This document shows positions 62,597-64,000 of a stretch of DNA of 64,000 bases, piece after piece; the first letter of the stretch is position 1, and every line of letters starts with the position of its first letter. The position numbers were made by a program, and so were the translations under genes. Location: positions 6,200,001 to 6,264,000 of the forward strand of contig NZ_CP087184.1 in assembly GCF_024749045.1 (NCBI RefSeq). Reading direction: 5' to 3'. The notes under the pieces were generated by a model, which did no database searches, was not told the origin of the DNA, and worked only from the letters and a program-made list of their open reading frames with translations. Source of the DNA: Pseudomonas sp. B21-028 (lineage in GTDB: Bacteria > Pseudomonadota > Gammaproteobacteria > Pseudomonadales > Pseudomonadaceae).

Positions 62597-64000
62597 TTAC
62601 AGCTTGATCCAGGTCGACTTCAGCTCGGTGTATTTGTCAAAAGCGTGCAGCGACTTGTCGCGGCCGTTACCCGACTGCTTGAAGCCACCGAACGGCGCGG
62701 TCATATCGCCGCCGTCGTACTGGTTCACCCACACGCTGCCGGCGCGCAAGGCCTTGGCGGTCAGGTGGGCCTTGGAGATATCCCGAGTCCATACCGCCGC
62801 CGCTAGGCCATACGGCGTGTCGTTGGCAATCTGGATGGCTTCTTCGGCGGTATCAAAGGCGATCACCGACAACACCGGACCGAAAATCTCTTCCTGGGCA
62901 ATTTTCATCGCGTTGCTCACGCCATCGAAAATCGTCGGCTCGACATACGTACCACCGCTCTCCTCAAGAATCCGCTTGCCACCGGCCACCAGCTTGGCGC
63001 CGTCGCTGTGCCCGGCTTCGATGTAGGACAACACGGTATTCATCTGCTGGGTATCGACCAAGGCACCGACAGTCGTCGCCGGGTCCAGCGGGTTGCCCGG
63101 CTTCCAGCCCTTGAGGGCCTCGATCACCAGCGGCAGGAAGGTGTCCTTGATGGAGCGATCCACCAGCAGTCGCGAGCCGGCGGTGCAGACTTCGCCCTGG
63201 TTGAACGCAATGGCGCTGGCCGCGGCTTCGGCGGCGGCCTGAAGGTCCGGCGCGTCGGCGAACACGATATTCGGGCTCTTGCCGCCGGCCTCCAGCCAGA
63301 TGCGCTTCATGTTGGATTCGCCGGAGTAGATCATCAGTTGCTTGGCGATCTTGGTGGAGCCGGTGAACACCAGCGTGTCGACATCCATATGCAGGGCCAG
63401 GGCCTTGCCGACCGTGTGGCCGTAGCCTGGCAGCACATTGAGCACGCCTTTCGGAATCCCGGCTTCGACGGCCAGTGCGGCGATGCGGATGGCAGTCAAC
63501 GGGGACTTTTCCGACGGCTTGAGTACCACCGAGTTACCGGTGGACAAGGCCGGACCGAGCTTCCAGCAGGCCATCAACAGCGGAAAGTTCCACGGTACTA
63601 TAGCGCCCACCACACCGACGGGCTCGCGGGTGACCAAGCCCAGCTGGTCGTGCGGGGTCGACGCCACTTCGTCGTAGAGCTTGTCGATGGCTTCACCGCT
63701 CCAGCTCAACGCTTGTGCCGCGCCGGGCACATCGATGTTCAGGGAGTCGCTGATCGGTTTGCCCATGTCCAGGGTTTCGAGCAGGGCCAGCTCTTCGACG
63801 TGCTGCTTGAGCAGGCCGGCGAAACGAATCATGGTGGCTTTGCGTTTGCTCGGCGCCAGGCGCGACCAGACGCCGGAATTGAACACCGCACGAGCGTTTT
63901 CGACGGCACGCTGGGCGTCGGCAGCATCGCAGCTGGCGACTTTGCCCAACAAGCGGCCGTCAACCGGGCTAAGGCAATCGAAGGTTTCGCCGGACACCGC
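62597..64000 (-). CDS. NAD(P)-dependent aldehyde dehydrogenase, KauB/PauC/PuuC-type (5' end beyond window)
   Basis: The window holds 467 sense codons and the stop of an ALDH. Catalytic Cys in NQGEVCTAGSRLL, catalytic Glu in LEAGGKSPN, the NWNFPLL-type region VPWNFPLLMACWKLGPAL and TGSTKIAKQ are all present. The frame is open through the right edge; the GTG at 63997 is probably internal (preceded in frame by Ala), so the start lies outside. Similarity and placement suggest 4-guanidinobutyraldehyde / gamma-glutamyl-aminobutyraldehyde dehydrogenase, oxidising aldehydes from the PauB-type step. The exact substrate is inferred. Confidence 0.9.
   Translation of the reverse strand, partial: AVSGETFDCLSPVDGRLLGKVASCDAADAQRAVENARAVFNSGVWSRLAPSKRKATMIRFAGLLKQHVEELALLETLDMGKPISDSLNIDVPGAAQALSWSGEAIDKLYDEVASTPHDQLGLVTREPVGVVGAIVPWNFPLLMACWKLGPALSTGNSVVLKPSEKSPLTAIRIAALAVEAGIPKGVLNVLPGYGHTVGKALALHMDVDTLVFTGSTKIAKQLMIYSGESNMKRIWLEAGGKSPNIVFADAPDLQAAAEAAASAIAFNQGEVCTAGSRLLVDRSIKDTFLPLVIEALKGWKPGNPLDPATTVGALVDTQQMNTVLSYIEAGHSDGAKLVAGGKRILEESGGTYVEPTIFDGVSNAMKIAQEEIFGPVLSVIAFDTAEEAIQIANDTPYGLAAAVWTRDISKAHLTAKALRAGSVWVNQYDGGDMTAPFGGFKQSGNGRDKSLHAFDKYTELKSTWIKL

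Noticed and set aside
63995..63997. GTG as the true start of the aldehyde dehydrogenase
   Set aside because: The frame continues in phase to the window edge and the residues before it fit the family, so the real start is outside.

Overview
The window is a GC-rich chromosomal segment of a fluorescent pseudomonad (Pseudomonas fluorescens group by gene content; species not determinable here). The assignment rests on the gene order algP / FKBP isomerase / algQ / dsbB-type gene / hemY / hemD-hemX / hemC / algR / argH, then cyaA, rnk, cyaY, lptM, lysA, dapF, DUF484, xerC, sutA, glnK-amtB, ubiK, comM, a proE-like gene, rep, xpt, cytochrome c5, pauR, dadX, ridA, dadA and lrp/dadR. This is essentially the order known from P. 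aeruginosa (about PA5249-PA5312). It is supported by many REP palindromes (core GCGAGC..GCTCGC) at gene 3' ends.

Left part (1-6300, minus strand): an accessory type VI secretion cassette, vgrG -> DUF4123 adaptor -> DUF3304 lipoprotein (probable immunity) -> DUF2235/Tle1-like phospholipase effector, which runs off the left edge. A complete IS3-family element (2194-3435) with 27-bp terminal repeats and a 3-bp CTC duplication is inserted 22 codons before the end of the DUF4123 gene. It cuts vgrG and the adaptor off from the immunity and effector genes.

6580-20700: core genes for an exporter, a small MscS-like channel, an ABC-F ATPase, AlgP with its KPAA repeats, an FKBP isomerase, AlgQ/Rsd, DsbB, and a heme operon (hemC, a fused hemD-hemX reading frame, hemY). 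AlgR and argH follow. No algZ/fimS kinase gene lies between algR and argH.

20800-34650: a GST, two small conserved proteins, class I adenylate cyclase, Rnk, frataxin, then the lptM-lysA-dapF-DUF484-xerC-HAD operon, SutA, YjbQ and the glnK-amtB nitrogen operon.

34865-48960: UbiK, a histidine kinase with an ethylene-receptor-type membrane domain in which the metal and ligand residues are conserved at ETR1 spacing, ComM, a periplasmic DUF4432 protein, a Cache chemoreceptor, LysR, MATE, a ProE-like GGDEF/EAL protein, Rep helicase and Xpt.

48977-64000: an acyl-CoA hydrolase/transferase, cytochrome c5, and a D-amino-acid/polyamine catabolism region (pauR, dadX, ridA, dadA, dadR, a PauB-type oxidase, a MocR-type regulator and a KauB/PauC-type aldehyde dehydrogenase cut by the right edge). 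A phospholipase D family lipoprotein and an MFS transporter lie within it. Palindromes in the dadA-dadR gap, before the MocR gene and before the DUF4432 gene are candidate operators. I saw no rRNA, tRNA, CRISPR array or prophage.
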